A stretch of DNA of 64,000 nt, from positions 434,001 through 498,000 of the forward strand of contig CANMFP010000002.1 in NCBI GenBank assembly GCA_947497265.1, in the 5' to 3' direction. Numbering within the stretch: position 1 is the stretch's first letter; every line of letters starts with the position of its first letter. The notes beneath the pieces were generated by a model that was not told the origin of the DNA, ran no database searches, and saw nothing but the letters and a program-made list of their open reading frames with translations. Source of the DNA: an uncultured Isoptericola sp. (GTDB lineage: Bacteria > Actinomycetota > Actinomycetes > Actinomycetales > Cellulomonadaceae). The translations under genes were made by a program, and so were the position numbers. Below are positions 17,163 through 26,885 of this stretch, piece by piece.

Positions 17163-17424
17163 CCTCTGCTGACTGAGGGTGAGCACCGTCACCTCCGAGA
17201 CGACGGCGAGGGTGCCGGATGACACGAAAGCGGCCGGTCCGCCGCAGATGTACCGAGCGTCACAGTTCCCGGAGGGCGGCCACGATTGGGGCCGGACCCC
17301 AGGAAGTGACAAGATGAGTCGCAGTGACCCAGGAACGCGGCAACCGGAGAGGTTTCGACCGGACACCGGTCGACCGGCCTCGGCACGTCGCCTGACCCAC
17401 TGATCGAAGGAGACTCCACAGGTC
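17163..17424. other. sucB upstream region
   Basis: A non-coding leader of about 260 bp. It holds a CGACCGG/CCGGTCG hairpin at 17356-17372 and a GAAGGAG about 13 nt before the sucB ATG. No attenuator or riboswitch fold was recognised. Confidence 0.5.
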
Positions 17425-19209
17425 ATGTCTGAGAACGTGCAGCTGCCGGCACTCGGCGAGTCCGTCACCGAGGGCACCGTCACCCGCTGGCTCAAGGCGG
17501 TCGGCGACACCGTGGAGGTCGACGAGCCCTTGCTCGAGGTCTCCACCGACAAGGTCGACACCGAGATCCCCTCCCCCGTCGCAGGCGTGCTGGAGCAGAT
17601 CCTCGCGGAGGAGGACGAGACCGTCGAGGTCGGCGCCACGCTGGCCGTCGTCGGTGACGGATCGGGCGGCGGCGACGCCGCGGCACCGGCCGAGTCCGCC
17701 CCGGAGCCCGCGGCCGAGGAGCCCGCCGAGCCCGAGGCCTCTCCCGAGAAGCCCGCCGAGCCCGAGCGTGAGCCCGCTGCCTCCGCCGAGGAGTCCGCGC
17801 AGGACTCCCCGCAGTCCGGTGGCGGTGAGGGCACCGAGGTGACCCTCCCGGCGCTGGGCGAGTCCGTCACCGAGGGCACGGTCACCCGCTGGCTCAAGGC
17901 CGTCGGCGACTCGGTCGAGGTGGACGAGGCCCTGCTCGAGGTCTCCACCGACAAGGTCGACACCGAGATCCCCTCCCCGGTGGCCGGCACGCTCCAGAAG
18001 ATCGTGGTGGACGAGGACGAGACCGTCGAGGTGGGCGCGGTGCTCGCCCTCGTCGGTTCCGGCGCCGCCCCGGCGAAGCAGGCAGAGCCCGAGCCGGCGA
18101 AGGCCCCCGAGCCCGTCGGCGCACCCGAGCCCGCCCCGACGGAGAAGGCCGAGCCGGCCGCCGAGAAGCCCGCCCCCGCGGAGTCCCCGGCACCTGCCCC
18201 GGCCGCGTCGTCGCCTGCTCCGGCCCCCGCCGCCGAGAAGCCCGCACCGACGCCAGAGGCGCCGGCGGGCGGCAAGAGCTCCTACCTGACACCGCTCGTG
18301 CGCAAGCTCGCCGCGGAGAAGGGCGTGGACGTCTCCTCCGTCCAGGGCACCGGCGTCGGTGGTCGCGTCCGCAAGGAGGACGTCCTCGCCGCTGCGGAGA
18401 AGGCGGCCGCGCCCGCGGCGGCCCCGGCCGCGTCGGAGGCTCCGGCTCCCGCCCCGAAGAAGCCGTCGGTCCCCGAGGTCTCGCCGCTGCGCGGCACCAC
18501 CGAGAAGATGTCGCGGCTGCGCAAGGTCGTCGCCGAGCGCATGCTCGAGGCGACGCAGACGCAGGCCCAGCTCACCACGGTGGTCGAGGTCGACGTCACC
18601 AAGGTGGCCAGGCTCCGGGCGCAGGCGAAGGCCGGCTTCAAGGCACGCGAGGGCGCCAACCTCACGTTCCTGCCGTTCTACACGCTCGCTGCGGTCGAGG
18701 CGCTCAAGGCGTTCCCGAAGATCAACGCCTCGATCGACACCGAGAAGGGCGAGATCACCTACCACAGCTCGGAGAACGTCGGCCTGGCCGTCGACACCGA
18801 GCGGGGCCTCATCGTCCCGGTGATCAAGAACGCGGGTGACCTGAACCTCGCGGGCATCGCCCGTCAGATCGGTGACCTCGCCGCTCGCACGCGGGCCAAC
18901 AAGGTAGGCCCGGACGATCTGAGCGGTGCCACGTTCACGATCACGAACACCGGCTCCGGCGGGGCGCTCATCGACACGCCGATCGTGCCTGTCGGCCAGG
19001 TCGCCATCCTGGGCACCGGCACGATCACCAAGCGACCCGCCGTGGTGACCGGCCCCGACGGCGAGGAGAGCATCGCGATCCGCCAGTTCGCGCACATCTT
19101 CCTCTCCTACGACCACCGCCTGGTCGACGGCGCTGACGCCGCCCGCTTCCTCACCGCGATCAAGAACCGCATCGAGGAGGCCGCGTTCGAGTCGGAGGTC
19201 GGGCTCTGA
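17425..19209 (+). CDS. sucB: Dihydrolipoamide acyltransferase (E2), 2-oxoacid dehydrogenase
   Basis: The E2 core of the pyruvate/2-oxoglutarate dehydrogenase complexes, 594 aa. Two lipoyl domains (about residues 1-78 and 136-212) each carry the [10 protein letters not shown] lipoylation motif. Long Ala/Pro/Glu-rich linkers separate them, an E1/E3-binding domain follows ([17 protein letters not shown] to GRVRKEDVL, about 285-330), then the catalytic core with [14 protein letters not shown] holding the His and Asp. Actinobacteria use such a protein in both complexes. lipB and lipA further downstream supply its cofactor. A strong hairpin follows. Confidence 0.95.
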   Translation: MSENVQLPALGESVTEGTVTRWLKAVGDTVEVDEPLLEVSTDKVDTEIPSPVAGVLEQILAEEDETVEVGATLAVVGDGSGGGDAAAPAESAPEPAAEEPAEPEASPEKPAEPEREPAASAEESAQDSPQSGGGEGTEVTLPALGESVTEGTVTRWLKAVGDSVEVDEALLEVSTDKVDTEIPSPVAGTLQKIVVDEDETVEVGAVLALVGSGAAPAKQAEPEPAKAPEPVGAPEPAPTEKAEPAAEKPAPAESPAPAPAASSPAPAPAAEKPAPTPEAPAGGKSSYLTPLVRKLAAEKGVDVSSVQGTGVGGRVRKEDVLAAAEKAAAPAAAPAASEAPAPAPKKPSVPEVSPLRGTTEKMSRLRKVVAERMLEATQTQAQLTTVVEVDVTKVARLRAQAKAGFKAREGANLTFLPFYTLAAVEALKAFPKINASIDTEKGEITYHSSENVGLAVDTERGLIVPVIKNAGDLNLAGIARQIGDLAARTRANKVGPDDLSGATFTITNTGSGGALIDTPIVPVGQVAILGTGTITKRPAVVTGPDGEESIAIRQFAHIFLSYDHRLVDGADAARFLTAIKNRIEEAAFESEVGL

Positions 19210-19228
19210 CCGACTGATCGATCACGCT

Positions 19229-19261
19229 GTGGGCGAGGACCTCTCGGAGGTCCTCGCCCAC
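19229..19261 (+). terminator. 15-bp perfect hairpin after sucB
   Basis: GTGGGCGAGGACCTC (19229-19243) pairs perfectly with 19247-19261 across a 3-nt TCG loop, 20 bp after the sucB stop. Confidence 0.85.
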
Positions 19262-19272
19262 CGTGCTTCCCG

Positions 19273-19803
19273 GTGGGCCGCCGGCCGGTGCTGGTGCTCC
19301 ACGGCGCCGGCGTCGACCATCGTGAGACCGAGGCCTGCTTCGAGCCGGCGCTCGAGGGGATCAGCGGGCTGCGCCGCGTCTATCCCGACCTCCCCGGGAT
19401 GGGTCGCACGCCGGCTCCCGCCTCGCTGCGCGGGGCCGACGACGTCGTCGACACCCTGCTGGACCTCGCCGACGAGGTCTCCGGCGAGCAGGCATACCTT
19501 CTCGTCGGCCACTCGGCCGGCGCCTATCTGGCGCTGGGGATGGCGACCCGTCGCCCCGAGCGGGTCGCGGGCCTGGCGCTCGTCTGCCCGTTGCTGCCCG
19601 GCGTGCGCGACGTCCCTGAGCGTCGCCCGGTCGTGGCGGCCGGCGACCTCGGGGACGCGTCGGCGCCGCCCTGCCCCGGACCGACCGCTGTAGTGGCGGG
19701 ACGTCGCGACTCGACCGTCGGGCACGCCCTGCCCCACGAGAAGCCGGACCTCCTGCGCGCGCTCCTCACCGACTGGGTGCAGCGCGTCGAGCGGGCCGGC
19801 TGA
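19273..19803 (+). CDS. Shortened alpha/beta hydrolase
   Basis: A 176 aa protein where family members have about 250. The start (VLVLHGAGVDHR), the nucleophile elbow VGHSAGAYLALG (Ser81) and the end (HALPHEKPDLLRALLTDW) fit the family well. The lid domain expected between about residues 125 and 133 is absent, and the acid Asp146 in AGRRDSTVG is followed after only five residues by His151. Two in-frame deletions explain this. No promoter or ribosome site is clear at GTG 19273. It may be a decaying gene or a minimal enzyme. Confidence 0.7.
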   Translation: MGRRPVLVLHGAGVDHRETEACFEPALEGISGLRRVYPDLPGMGRTPAPASLRGADDVVDTLLDLADEVSGEQAYLLVGHSAGAYLALGMATRRPERVAGLALVCPLLPGVRDVPERRPVVAAGDLGDASAPPCPGPTAVVAGRRDSTVGHALPHEKPDLLRALLTDWVQRVERAG

Positions 19804-19825
19804 TCGCATTGCGGGCGGCCACCGC

Positions 19826-21169
19826 TCAGAGGACGTCGGTCGCGCGCCAGCCGTCGGGCGTCCAGGCCAGCACGAGGGTCGCGGTCTGCGGGTCCCCCGC
19901 CGCCACCTGCACCGAGCTCCCGTCCTGCGCCACCTGCTCGTACGGCCCGACCACGTACTCCACCACCACCTCCGCGGTGCCCTCGGCAGTCCTTCGCTCC
20001 TCCCGCGTCGACGTGACGGTGAGCTCGGCACCGGTCACCGTCGTCCCCGACCGCTCCGCCCGCTCCACGAACTCCGTGTCGGCCTCGTAGGCGGCCGACC
20101 CGGGCAGGGAGACCTCCTCCACGGAGCGCTCCCCCGACACGAGCGCGGCACGCCGACGCGTCAGCTCCGCCGCCGCACCCTCCGGATCCGTTCGGTCGAG
20201 CGTCAGGTCCTCGTCCGCGGCCCTCGCGTCGGCCTCGGTACGCGCCACCGGCGACTCCGGGCCGCCGCTCTCCAGGCCGCCCGACGCCTGGGCCGGAGGC
20301 CCGTCCGGTCCGGCGACCTGCAGCCCGACACCGACCAGCGCCCCCACGACCACGATCACCCCGACGGCGCCGAGCCCGGCCCGCCACACCCATGGCGCAC
20401 CGGGCCGGTGCACGTCAGCACCGGACCTCCGCCGGGACCGCAGGTCCGACCGGCGGCGGGTCGTGGGCACGGCGCCGGTCCGTGGTCGGCGTGCCCGTCG
20501 GTGCCGGGCGCCGCGGTCCGGCTCGCCCGTCCGCTCGGGACCGCGCCCCCGTCCCAGCGCGGCGGCCGCGAGCACCGCGGGCTCCGGCAGGCGCACGGGC
20601 CCCACGACCACGGCGTCGTCGACACCCGCCGCCAGGGTGCCCGCCTCCGGCCGGACGCGCGGGTCGCCCGCGAGCGCCGGAGCCAGGGCGGCACGGAGCG
20701 CCACGGTCGCGTCGGTGGGGATCGGGTCCACCAACGAGTCGACGAGGAGCGCGAGGCCGTGGACGTCGTCGGCCTCGGTGACCGTCCCGTCGAGGCCCGC
20801 GAGCCGGGGGCGGAGGCGGGGCAGACCGTCGAGGGCGACGACGACGTCGGCCGCGACCGGTGGCCCGTGCACGACTCCCGCGCTGTGCAGCGCCGCCAGT
20901 CCCTGCGCGACGGCGACGGCGATGCCGGCTGCCTCGGACGCGTCGCACCGACCGCGCACGGCGAGCACGGTCGGCAGGTCGGTCGCGGTCCCGGCGCCGC
21001 GCGGGACCCGGAGCGTCCCGTCAGGGCTCGTCGCAGCGGCACCGACCGGCTCGACGCAGGGATGGTCGACGGTGGCGAGGAGCCGGAGCCGCTCCAGGAG
21101 CGCGGTCCGGGCGGCGGCGTCGGCGGGGACGGTCAGGACGTCGTCGGTCTGCACACCCCCATGGAACAC
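19826..21169 (-). CDS. Kinase-like membrane protein lacking catalytic residues
   Basis: 447 aa. Residues 20-200 resemble the C-lobe of a bacterial Ser/Thr kinase: VAQGLAALHSAGVVHGPPVAADVVV aligns with the catalytic loop, but HRD is HGP (101-103), no DFG is seen, and the N-lobe with its ATP-binding Lys is missing. An Arg-rich juxtamembrane stretch (205-250) leads to one helix (261-287) and an external domain of about 160 residues ending in a beta-rich NTF2-like pattern. Probably a pseudokinase receptor. Stand-alone gene. GTG 21169 or GTG 21154 could be the start. Confidence 0.7.
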   Translation of the reverse strand: MFHGGVQTDDVLTVPADAAARTALLERLRLLATVDHPCVEPVGAAATSPDGTLRVPRGAGTATDLPTVLAVRGRCDASEAAGIAVAVAQGLAALHSAGVVHGPPVAADVVVALDGLPRLRPRLAGLDGTVTEADDVHGLALLVDSLVDPIPTDATVALRAALAPALAGDPRVRPEAGTLAAGVDDAVVVGPVRLPEPAVLAAAALGRGRGPERTGEPDRGARHRRARRPRTGAVPTTRRRSDLRSRRRSGADVHRPGAPWVWRAGLGAVGVIVVVGALVGVGLQVAGPDGPPAQASGGLESGGPESPVARTEADARAADEDLTLDRTDPEGAAAELTRRRAALVSGERSVEEVSLPGSAAYEADTEFVERAERSGTTVTGAELTVTSTREERRTAEGTAEVVVEYVVGPYEQVAQDGSSVQVAAGDPQTATLVLAWTPDGWRATDVL

Positions 21170-21210
21170 CGTCCCGGCACCGATCCGCTCCGGTCGTCCA
21201 CAGGCACGGC

Positions 21211-22326
21211 TCAGAGCGCGATCTGGCGACCTTCCCGTGCGGACGTGCGTGCCGCGTCGAGCACCTCGGTGGTCCGGACCGCGTCGGCCGGGTCGACGGG
21301 TGCGGGCGCGTCACCCGCGAGCCACGGGGCCAGCGCCCGGTAGAAGTCGGCGTGCGTCCCCGGGCCGACCGGCACGGGCTCGCGGTCGCGTCCGCGGGTG
21401 AGCCAGCCGTGCGTGCCGCCCGGGGCGTCGTCGTCGAACCGCTCGAGCGGCGAGGCATCCTGCTCGAACGTCGTGACGAGGTAGGCACCGCCGGTCCCGA
21501 GGACCCGCGTGCGCGGACCCGGCGCTCCGACGACCGAGCCCGCCCACAGCCGGGAGACGACGGCGTGCGGGCTCGCGGCGAGCCCGCCTCGCGGCTCGTG
21601 CGCCAGGACCAGGAAGACGTCGTCCTCCGTCGGGGTGGTCAGCGCCCGGGTCTGCGCCCACACGCTGGTGACGCGGCCGAAGAGCTGGGTGGCGGAGTCC
21701 ACGAGGTGTGGGCCCAGGTCGAGCAGCAGCCCTCCGCCGGCGGTGTCGTTCTCCTTCCACCGCTTGCGCGGCACGGGGCGCCAGCGTTCCCAGCGGCGCT
21801 CGAACGTGTGCACGTCGCCGAGCTCGCCGCGACCGACCAGGGCGGCCAGCGTGCGCTGCTCCGGGTCCCACCGGCGGTTGTGGAACACGGTGAAGGGCGT
21901 CCCGGTCGCGTCGGCCTCCGTGACGACGGCGCGGGCCTCGTGCACGTCGACGCCGATCGGCTTGTCGAGCACGAACGGGATGCCCGCGCGGGCGAGCGCG
22001 GCCGCGTGCTCGGCGTGCAGCGCCGTCGGGCTCGCCACGACGACGAGGTCGTAGCGTGCACGCAGCTCGATCAGCTCGGCCAGGTCGCCGAGCAGGCGCG
22101 CCCCGGGCCAGTCTCCGGCCGCCTGGTTGCGGCGGCCGGAGTCCCGGGTCAGCACGGCCGTGACGGTGTGGCCCGCCTCGGCCGCGAGCCGGCCGTGGAT
22201 CTCCCGCCCGGCTCCCCCGTACCCGATGATCGCCAGCCGCAGCGGCGGGTAGTCGGCGGGCGAGACGCCGTCGCCGTCCGCGTCCGCCGTCACCGTCGTG
22301 TCCTCGTGATCCACCATGGGGTCCAT
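21211..22326 (-). CDS. Gfo/Idh/MocA family oxidoreductase
   Basis: A 371 aa NAD(P)-dependent oxidoreductase. A Rossmann motif GYGGAGREIHGRLA follows about 30 leader residues. The family EKP motif reads FVLDKPIGVDVHEA, and the C-terminal domain begins FHNRRWDPEQRTL with GGGLLLDLGPHLVD holding the catalytic Asp-His. Members act on sugars, inositols or related alcohols. ATG 22326 or the in-frame ATG four codons later may start it. It follows the MMPL gene on the same strand with 28 bp between. Confidence 0.9.
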   Translation of the reverse strand: MDPMVDHEDTTVTADADGDGVSPADYPPLRLAIIGYGGAGREIHGRLAAEAGHTVTAVLTRDSGRRNQAAGDWPGARLLGDLAELIELRARYDLVVVASPTALHAEHAAALARAGIPFVLDKPIGVDVHEARAVVTEADATGTPFTVFHNRRWDPEQRTLAALVGRGELGDVHTFERRWERWRPVPRKRWKENDTAGGGLLLDLGPHLVDSATQLFGRVTSVWAQTRALTTPTEDDVFLVLAHEPRGGLAASPHAVVSRLWAGSVVGAPGPRTRVLGTGGAYLVTTFEQDASPLERFDDDAPGGTHGWLTRGRDREPVPVGPGTHADFYRALAPWLAGDAPAPVDPADAVRTTEVLDAARTSAREGRQIAL

Positions 22327-22354
22327 GGTGCCCGACGGCGACGCATCCAGCCGG

Positions 22355-24640
22355 TCAGCGCGCCGTGTGCCGGGCCAGCCGCGCCGGCCACCACGCCCGG
22401 TCGCCGATGTCGTGCACCAGGGCGGGCACGAGCAGGCTGCGCACCACGAGCGTGTCCACGAGCACGCCGAACGCCACGATGAAGGCGAGCTGCGCCAGGA
22501 ACAGCAGGGGGATCACGCCGAGCGCCGCGAAGGTGGCCGCGAGGACCACACCGGCGGAGGTGATCACCGACCCGGTGACGGCCAGCCCACGCAGCACGCC
22601 CTGCCGTGTCCCGACACGCAGACTTTCCTCACGGACCCGGGTCATGAGGAAGATCGAGTAGTCGACACCCAGCGCCACGAGGAAGCAGAAGGCGTAGAGC
22701 GGCACCGACGGGTCCGCGCCCGGGAAGTCGAAGACGTGGTTGAACAGCACCGCCGCGACCCCGAGCGCCGCGCCGAACGACAGCACGTTGGCGGCCATCA
22801 GCAGCACGGCCGCCAGGACGGAGCGGAGCAGGAGCATGAGGATGACCAGGACCACCACGAGCACGACCGGCACGATGACCCGCAGGTCCCGCTGGCCCGC
22901 CGCCTGCGTGTCGAGACGCTCCGCCGCGGCCCCGCCCACGAGCGCTTCGGGAGAGACGTCGTGGACGGTGTCGCGCAGGGCGGAGACGGTCTCCACGGCG
23001 TCCTGACTGTCGGACGGCGCCGACGTCGTCACGTCGACGCGGACCCGGCCGTCGACGACGGCCGGGTCGCCCTGGGGCGGGGCGCCGGGTGCGGGAGCGG
23101 GATCGTCGGTGACGGGAACCGCCGCGGCGACGCCGTCGGTGCCCTCGGCCGCCTCGACCACGGCGTCCAGGTCGTCGGCCGGCGCGACGACGATGGTCGG
23201 CTGGGCGGACACGTCGTCGAAGTGCCGGGTCAGCGCCTCCTCGCCGTCGACCGAGTCGACCTGTGTCAGGAACACCTCGGACTCCCCGGTGCCCTCCGCG
23301 TCGAGCGTCGGCACGAACGCCGCACCGGCGGCGAGCACCAGGGCGGTGACGATCCACACGCGCCGGTCGTGCCGCCCGACGAAGCGGGCGACGCGCGACC
23401 ACACGCCGTGGCCGGCGACGGCGACCTGCGTGTCGTCGTCGACCGCCTCGGCCGCTGCCACGGTGGCGGGTCGCTCGTCGGTGGCGTCCTGGTCGCCCGT
23501 CGTGCTCCCGGTGGCGTGCGGCACGCGCGGCCAGAAGACCCAGCGGGCGCGACGTCCGCCCACGAGGAGCAGCGCCGGCAGGAGCGTGAACGCCGAGAGG
23601 AACGCCGCGACGATGCCGATCGCGGCGACGGGGCCGAGGCTCCGGTTGGAGGACAGGTCGGACAGCAGCAGGCAGAGCAGGCCGGCGACGACGGTTCCCG
23701 CGCTGGCGGCGATCGGCTCGACCGAGGCGCGCACGGCACGACGCAGTGCGGTGTACGGCGAGGGGGTGCCGAGCAGCTCCTCGCGGTATCGCGCGACCAC
23801 GAGCAGCGCGTAGTCGACCGAGGCCCCGACGACGAGGATCGACAAGATCCCCTGGGACTGGCCGTTCAGGGTCAGGATGTCGTCCGCCGCCAGGTGGTAG
23901 ACGACCAGGCCGGCGAGGGACAGGGCCAGGACGGCGTTGAAGATCACCACGAACGGCAGCACCGGCGAGCGATACACGAGGGCGAGGATCACCAGGACGG
24001 CGCCCAGGGCGACGAGCAGCAGCACGGTGTCGATCGCGCCGAAGGCGGCGACGAGGTCGGCGACGAACCCCGCGGGTCCGGTCACCCACGACTCCAGCCC
24101 GGAGCCGGCGAGCCCGCCGTCGGCGACGTCGGCGGCCGACAGGTCGCGCAGCGCGTCGATCGCCAGCTCGGACACGCTGGACTCCTCGCTCCCCACGTCC
24201 TCCTGGGCGAGGGCGGCGTCCAGCGAGACGACCACCAGGGCAGCCTCGCCGTCCTCGGACGGGACGACGACGGGATCGGCGATGCTGGCGTCGCCGACCG
24301 TGGCCGGCTCGTCGCCGCTGGTGCCCTCCAGCGCCGCGTCGGGTGCGGCGTCCGCGAACGCCTGGACCTCGGCGAGCTGTTCCTCGGTGATCTGCGCACC
24401 GTCGGCCGTCTCAGCGACGACCAGGGCCGGCAGGGACTCGTCGTCGGTGAACTGGGACGCGAGCTCGGCGGCCTCGGTGGACTCCGCGTTCGCCGGCAGG
24501 AACGCTCCGGCGTCGTTGGTCTGGACGCTGCTGAGCTGTCCCTGCGCCTGGCCGCCGAACGCGCCGACGGCCAGCCACACACCGATGGCTGCCAGAATGA
24601 CCAGACCTCGGACGACGCCCGTCCACCTATTGCTCAGCAT
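22355..24640 (-). CDS. MMPL family RND-type exporter
   Basis: A 761 aa membrane protein of the MMPL/RND superfamily: two halves, each with one helix, an external domain of about 140 residues and a five-helix bundle. The typical 'ASVDYALLVVARYREEL' and 'GVDYSIFLMTRVREE' segments each hold the GxDY proton-relay motif. Relatives export lipids or drugs. ATG 24640 is chosen because the coding pattern begins there and the divergent MarR gene starts 37 bp away. The intergenic palindrome overlaps this start codon, so MarR repression is likely. Confidence 0.92.
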   Translation of the reverse strand: MLSNRWTGVVRGLVILAAIGVWLAVGAFGGQAQGQLSSVQTNDAGAFLPANAESTEAAELASQFTDDESLPALVVAETADGAQITEEQLAEVQAFADAAPDAALEGTSGDEPATVGDASIADPVVVPSEDGEAALVVVSLDAALAQEDVGSEESSVSELAIDALRDLSAADVADGGLAGSGLESWVTGPAGFVADLVAAFGAIDTVLLLVALGAVLVILALVYRSPVLPFVVIFNAVLALSLAGLVVYHLAADDILTLNGQSQGILSILVVGASVDYALLVVARYREELLGTPSPYTALRRAVRASVEPIAASAGTVVAGLLCLLLSDLSSNRSLGPVAAIGIVAAFLSAFTLLPALLLVGGRRARWVFWPRVPHATGSTTGDQDATDERPATVAAAEAVDDDTQVAVAGHGVWSRVARFVGRHDRRVWIVTALVLAAGAAFVPTLDAEGTGESEVFLTQVDSVDGEEALTRHFDDVSAQPTIVVAPADDLDAVVEAAEGTDGVAAAVPVTDDPAPAPGAPPQGDPAVVDGRVRVDVTTSAPSDSQDAVETVSALRDTVHDVSPEALVGGAAAERLDTQAAGQRDLRVIVPVVLVVVLVILMLLLRSVLAAVLLMAANVLSFGAALGVAAVLFNHVFDFPGADPSVPLYAFCFLVALGVDYSIFLMTRVREESLRVGTRQGVLRGLAVTGSVITSAGVVLAATFAALGVIPLLFLAQLAFIVAFGVLVDTLVVRSLLVPALVHDIGDRAWWPARLARHTAR

Positions 24641-24650
24641 GTTGAGTATT
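24629..24650. promoter_or_regulatory. MarR-type operator palindrome
   Basis: A 22-bp imperfect palindrome (16 of 22 positions symmetric) built on TGCTCAGCAT and its counterpart, in an AT-rich pocket unlike its surroundings. It covers the MMPL start codon and probably the divergent promoter region. Confidence 0.6.
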
Positions 24651-24676
24651 ATTGGCCCGGAGGAGGCACCAGGCAA

Positions 24677-25135
24677 GTGAGGGACCCGACGAGCACCGAA
24701 CCGGCCGACTGGCCCACCGGTCGGCTGCTGTTCACCGTCGTGCGCCGCATCGAGCACGAGTGGAACGAGCACCTCGCCCGGTGGGAGCTGAACCACGCCG
24801 GGTTCCCCGTCCTGCTGCACCTCGCCGGCGGGTCGCGCACCCAGCGCGAGCTGGCCCGCGTCTCCGGCGTCACCGAGCAGACCATGAGCAAGGTCGTGGC
24901 CCGGCTCGAGCGGTCCGGCTACGTCACCCGCACGACGGACCCGCACGACCGCCGTCGTCGGATGGTCACGGTGACCGACGCCGGCCTGACGGCGGCACGC
25001 GAGGCCGCCCGCGTGCAGCCGGCGGAGGACATCGCGCTGCAGGGCCTCGACGAGCACCAGGCACGCGCGCTGCGCGACCTGCTCGTGACGATGGTGCGGG
25101 CGCAGCGCGCGGGTGAGCCGGACCCCGAGGAGTAA
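24677..25135 (+). CDS. MarR family regulator
   Basis: A 152 aa winged-helix regulator. The recognition region is [20 protein letters not shown], followed by the wing with the MarR signature [17 protein letters not shown]. Family members repress efflux genes until a small phenolic or lipid ligand binds. GTG 24677 has GGAGGAGG 10 nt upstream. It is divergent from the MMPL exporter, the obvious target, and the operator lies between them. The lipB -10 overlaps its stop codon. Confidence 0.92.
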   Translation: MRDPTSTEPADWPTGRLLFTVVRRIEHEWNEHLARWELNHAGFPVLLHLAGGSRTQRELARVSGVTEQTMSKVVARLERSGYVTRTTDPHDRRRRMVTVTDAGLTAAREAARVQPAEDIALQGLDEHQARALRDLLVTMVRAQRAGEPDPEE

Positions 25136-25138
25136 CCT
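25133..25138 (+). promoter_or_regulatory. -10 TAACCT for lipB
   Basis: TAACCT is 6 nt before the lipB ATG at 25145 and includes the stop codon TAA of the MarR gene, so lipB can be transcribed on its own as a leaderless mRNA. Confidence 0.6.
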
Positions 25139-25144
25139 GCCCGC

Positions 25145-25837
25145 ATGGACGTCGTCACGCTTCCCGGCCGCACGGACTACCGCGAGGCCTGGGACCTGCA
25201 GCGCCGCACGCACGAGGCCGTGCAGGCCGGTGCGCCCGGAGTGACGTTCCTGCTCGAGCACGAGGACGTCTACACCGCCGGGCGCCGCACCCGCCGCGAC
25301 GAGTACCCCACCGACGGCACCGACGTGGTGGACGTCGACCGAGGCGGCAAGATCACCTGGCACGGCCCCGGGCAGATCGTCGCGTACCCGATCGTCGCCC
25401 TCCGCTCCCCCGTCGACGTCGTGCAGTACATCCGGACCCTCGAGTCCGCCGTGATGGACGTCTGCGCCACGCTCGGGCTGGAGACCGCCCGCGTCGAGGG
25501 GCGCTCGGGCGTCTGGTTCCCGGCCGACGGCGCGACGTCGCGACGCGAGCGCAAGGTGAGCGCCGTCGGGGCCCGCGTCGCCAGAGGAGTGACGATGCAC
25601 GGCCTGTCCCTGAACTGCGACCCGGACCTGTCGGCCTTCGACACGATCGTGCCGTGCGGGATCGACGACGCCGACGTCACCTCCCTGTCCGCCGAGGTCG
25701 GCCGACGCGTGACGGTCGACGAGATCCGCCCGGTCCTGGCATCGTCGCTGGTCGAGCGCCTGGCACCTCTGGTGACGGAACTCACGACCACCGAGCAAGA
25801 CATCCGACCCGCCTCCACGAGAGCCGCCGTAGGCTGA
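25145..25837 (+). CDS. lipB: Octanoyl-[ACP]:protein octanoyltransferase
   Basis: Moves octanoyl from ACP to the lipoyl domains of E2 and GcvH, the first step of lipoate synthesis. 230 aa. Family segments: [31 protein letters not shown], then [19 protein letters not shown] with the catalytic lysine, and IVPCGI with the catalytic cysteine. It is followed by lipA after 26 bp. SucB in this window is a direct substrate. Confidence 0.96.
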   Translation: MDVVTLPGRTDYREAWDLQRRTHEAVQAGAPGVTFLLEHEDVYTAGRRTRRDEYPTDGTDVVDVDRGGKITWHGPGQIVAYPIVALRSPVDVVQYIRTLESAVMDVCATLGLETARVEGRSGVWFPADGATSRRERKVSAVGARVARGVTMHGLSLNCDPDLSAFDTIVPCGIDDADVTSLSAEVGRRVTVDEIRPVLASSLVERLAPLVTELTTTEQDIRPASTRAAVG

Positions 25838-25863
25838 GTGCCGTCTACGAAGGGACCGACGTC

Positions 25864-26874
25864 GTGACCATCGCACCTGAGGGCCGCCGCATGCTGCGGG
25901 TCGAGGCCCGCAACGCCTCCACACCCATCGAGAAGAAGCCCGAGTGGATCAAGACCCGCGCGGTCATGGGTCCCGAGTACAAAGAGCTCAAGGGGCTCGT
26001 CAAGGGCGGTGGTCTGCACACCGTCTGCGAGGAGGCGGGCTGTCCCAACATCTTCGAGTGCTGGGAGGACCGGGAGGCCACGTTCCTCATCGGTGGCGAC
26101 CAGTGCACCCGGCGGTGCGACTTCTGCCAGATCGACACCGGCAAGCCGGCCGACTTCGACGCGGACGAGCCGCGACGCGTCGCCGAGTCGGTCCGCGAGA
26201 TGGGCCTGAAGTACTCGACGATCACGGGTGTCGCCCGCGACGACCTGGCCGACGGCGGGGCATGGCTCTACGCCGAGACCGTCCGGCAGATCCACGCACT
26301 CAATCCGGGCACCGGCGTCGAGCTCCTCATCCCGGACTTCAACGCGATCCCGGAGCTCCTCGACGAGGTGAACGACTCCCGCCCCGAGGTGCTCGCGCAC
26401 AACGTGGAGACCGTGCCGCGCATCTTCAAGCAGATCCGGCCCGCGTTCCGTTACGAGCGGTCGTTGTCCGTGCTGACCCGCGCCCGCGAGGCCGGTCTCG
26501 TGACCAAGTCCAACCTGATCCTCGGCATGGGCGAGACGATCGACGAGGTCAAGCAGGCGCTGGAAGACCTGCACGCCGCCGGCTGCGACCTCATCACGAT
26601 CACCCAGTACCTGCGCCCCTCGCTGCGGCACCACCCCGTCGACCGCTGGGTCCGTCCCGAGGAGTTCGTCGAGCTGAGCGAGCACGCCGAGGCGGTCGGG
26701 TTCCTCGGCGTCATGGCCGGGCCGCTGGTCCGCTCCTCCTACCGGGCCGGGCGCCTGTGGGGTCAGGCCATGACCAAGCGGGGTCGGGCCGTGCCGGAGG
26801 CCCTCGCCCACCTCACCGAGCCGACGACCGCCCGCCAGGAGGCCGCGAGCCTCGTGGCCGCCCGGGCCCAGTAG
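25864..26874 (+). CDS. lipA: Lipoyl synthase
   Basis: A radical SAM enzyme that inserts two sulfurs into the octanoyl chain. 336 aa. The radical SAM cluster motif is [11 protein letters not shown]; the auxiliary cluster is [12 protein letters not shown] with the C-terminal RSSYRAG serine ligand. GTG 25864 is chosen for GAAGGGA 8 nt upstream and the usual N-terminal [24 protein letters not shown] -10 at 25830-25835 overlaps the lipB stop, so it may also have its own promoter. Confidence 0.97.
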   Translation: MTIAPEGRRMLRVEARNASTPIEKKPEWIKTRAVMGPEYKELKGLVKGGGLHTVCEEAGCPNIFECWEDREATFLIGGDQCTRRCDFCQIDTGKPADFDADEPRRVAESVREMGLKYSTITGVARDDLADGGAWLYAETVRQIHALNPGTGVELLIPDFNAIPELLDEVNDSRPEVLAHNVETVPRIFKQIRPAFRYERSLSVLTRAREAGLVTKSNLILGMGETIDEVKQALEDLHAAGCDLITITQYLRPSLRHHPVDRWVRPEEFVELSEHAEAVGFLGVMAGPLVRSSYRAGRLWGQAMTKRGRAVPEALAHLTEPTTARQEAASLVAARAQ

Positions 26875-26877
26875 ACT
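26872..26877 (+). promoter_or_regulatory. -10 TAGACT for DUF4191 gene
   Basis: TAGACT includes the lipA stop TAG and is 8 nt from the next ATG at 26886. Confidence 0.5.
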
Positions 26878-26885
26878 CAGCGACC

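Noticed and set aside
22316-24676. Plus-strand extension of the MarR frame by about 787 codons
   Set aside because: It is antisense to the MMPL gene; only the part from GTG 24677 matches MarR.
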